A DNA stretch of 64,000 bases from JANWYT01 sp034437555 (lineage in GTDB: Bacteria > Chloroflexota > Anaerolineae > Aggregatilineales > Phototrophicaceae): NCBI GenBank assembly GCA_034437555.1, contig DAOTTQ010000013.1, forward strand, positions 62,001 through 126,000, in the 5' to 3' direction. Below, piece by piece: positions 63,335 to 64,000 of the stretch. Each line of letters starts with the position of its first letter. The stretch's first letter is position 1. The notes beneath the pieces are model-generated. The model did not search any database and was not told the DNA's origin. It saw only the letters and a program-made list of their open reading frames with translations. The position numbers and the translations under genes were made by a program.

Positions 63335-64000
63335 TTATTGCCCCGCAACGGTGGGGTCTGTAAAACATTCGCCCTTTGTAATGTCACAGGCGGGGCTAAC
63401 GTCGGTCGTGTTGTCTAGCAATCCTCGCACCCAGTCTGCAAACAAAAAGTCATCCACTGTAAATGTGTACGTAATGTCGTTCATGGTGACGCAGTGCGTT
63501 AGCCCGCCTGCCGTATAGCTGAGGAAGTTGGGGGCTTCGGTTTCTAGGGTGTTTAGGTTTTCTTGTAGCCCTTGCCCCCATTGTTGTGCCACCAACGCAA
63601 AGTTAAAAGCGTCTATGGACTGTTGCGTCATTAAGGCATAAAAGCTCACTTGTACCCCGTCAATGGCGGCGTTGTATTGTGCAAAGCGATTTTCTGGGAA
63701 GGCTTTTGCCATCTCTAAAATGTGTACAGTGGTGTTGTAGTCCTCTGTGCTAATGTTTGCCAAACCTTCAATGAAGCTGGGCATCCCGTCTAGGATGTTC
63801 CACGTGGTAAAACCTTCCCAATTGGAAGGTGTAACGCCATTAGACGCATCGCTCAGCATAACAGCAGGAATGTTGGCGTAGTTTTCCATGATGTTTGCGG
63901 TATGAAACACTGCCCCATAGCCCCCAGCACTACACCCACTAATGAACACCTGTGAGGGCGCAACAATGTTTTGGTATACCCAATCCAGCACGCTACTGGC
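63335..64000 (-). CDS. Pectinacetylesterase/NOTUM-like hydrolase (N-terminus cut by window edge)
   Basis: At least 221 residues; the frame runs off the right edge. The nucleophile motif GCSAGGYGA is near the start of the visible part, as in pectinacetylesterase-family carboxylesterases (plant PAE, animal NOTUM). His in GLTHCVT (C-terminal part) fits the triad. Conserved Cys are seen in the C-terminal part (LTHCV, PACDITKGEC), as in secreted family members. The substrate, pectin acetyl ester or another ester, is unclear. Start and signal peptide are outside the window. Confidence 0.8.
   Translation of the reverse strand, partial: ASSVLDWVYQNIVAPSQVFISGCSAGGYGAVFHTANIMENYANIPAVMLSDASNGVTPSNWEGFTTWNILDGMPSFIEGLANISTEDYNTTVHILEMAKAFPENRFAQYNAAIDGVQVSFYALMTQQSIDAFNFALVAQQWGQGLQENLNTLETEAPNFLSYTAGGLTHCVTMNDITYTFTVDDFLFADWVRGLLDNTTDVSPACDITKGECFTDPTVAGQ

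Overview
The window looks like an ordinary chromosomal stretch of a moderate-GC Chloroflexota bacterium, most likely from the Anaerolineae side of the phylum. This is inferred from gene content only: Ser/Thr kinases carrying extracytoplasmic beta-propellers or AAA-TPR modules, a BTAD/NB-ARC/TPR regulator, fused transaldolase-phosphoglucose isomerase, CotH plus DUF4956, CocE hydrolase with PadR, and many secreted or lipoprotein beta-propellers with SH3-like domains. There is no prophage, insertion sequence, CRISPR array or rRNA operon. Two tRNA genes are present, Ala(GGC) and Arg(CCG). Both window ends cut through genes: a glycoside hydrolase on the left and a pectinacetylesterase-like protein on the right.

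Region 1-13 kb: envelope and signalling. A truncated glycosidase, a 4-TM protein, a VapBC-type toxin-antitoxin pair inserted at the 3' end of a Ser/Thr kinase gene and flanked by a 68-bp direct repeat of that gene's tail, an FkbM methyltransferase, a Cas2/SinR-like small protein, an ABC-2 type membrane protein, a DUF368 (undecaprenyl-phosphate translocase family) protein next to a phosphohexomutase, tRNA-Ala, and a kinase-AAA-TPR protein.

Region 13-19 kb: purine salvage or catabolism. A single-chain xanthine dehydrogenase, convergent xdhC, and a guanine deaminase divergent from xdhC together make guanine to xanthine to urate plausible. A MoaB-type molybdenum cofactor protein lies 37 kb further on.

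Region 19-31 kb: a TSP3-repeat secreted protein, an AfsR/SARP-like regulator, tRNA-Arg, a secreted beta-propeller, a padR-cocE operon, and an rpiB-tal/pgi pentose-phosphate operon.

Region 31-50 kb: TetR regulator with lipoprotein, a hybrid histidine kinase, a USP-glucosylphosphoglycerate synthase fusion behind a repeat-bearing promoter, tandem M42 aminopeptidases, SH3 secreted protein, DUF4956-CotH, a four-gene cluster with two proteins of unknown function (44.2-47.1 kb), a TlpA-like thioredoxin, and an ECF sigma factor followed by a large pentapeptide-repeat protein.

Region 50-64 kb: rpsA with a structured leader, a duplicated YceI-domain protein, mscL, a tandem SWIM zinc-finger protein preceded by an orphan terminator-like hairpin, moaB, membrane proteins, DUF3352, a large GT-C-like membrane protein, pdxS, a Bax-inhibitor-1 family protein and a small membrane protein. 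The most unusual items are the repeat-flanked toxin-antitoxin insertion, the tandem SWIM protein with its upstream hairpin, and the unknown cluster at 44-47 kb. None could be tested by database search here.
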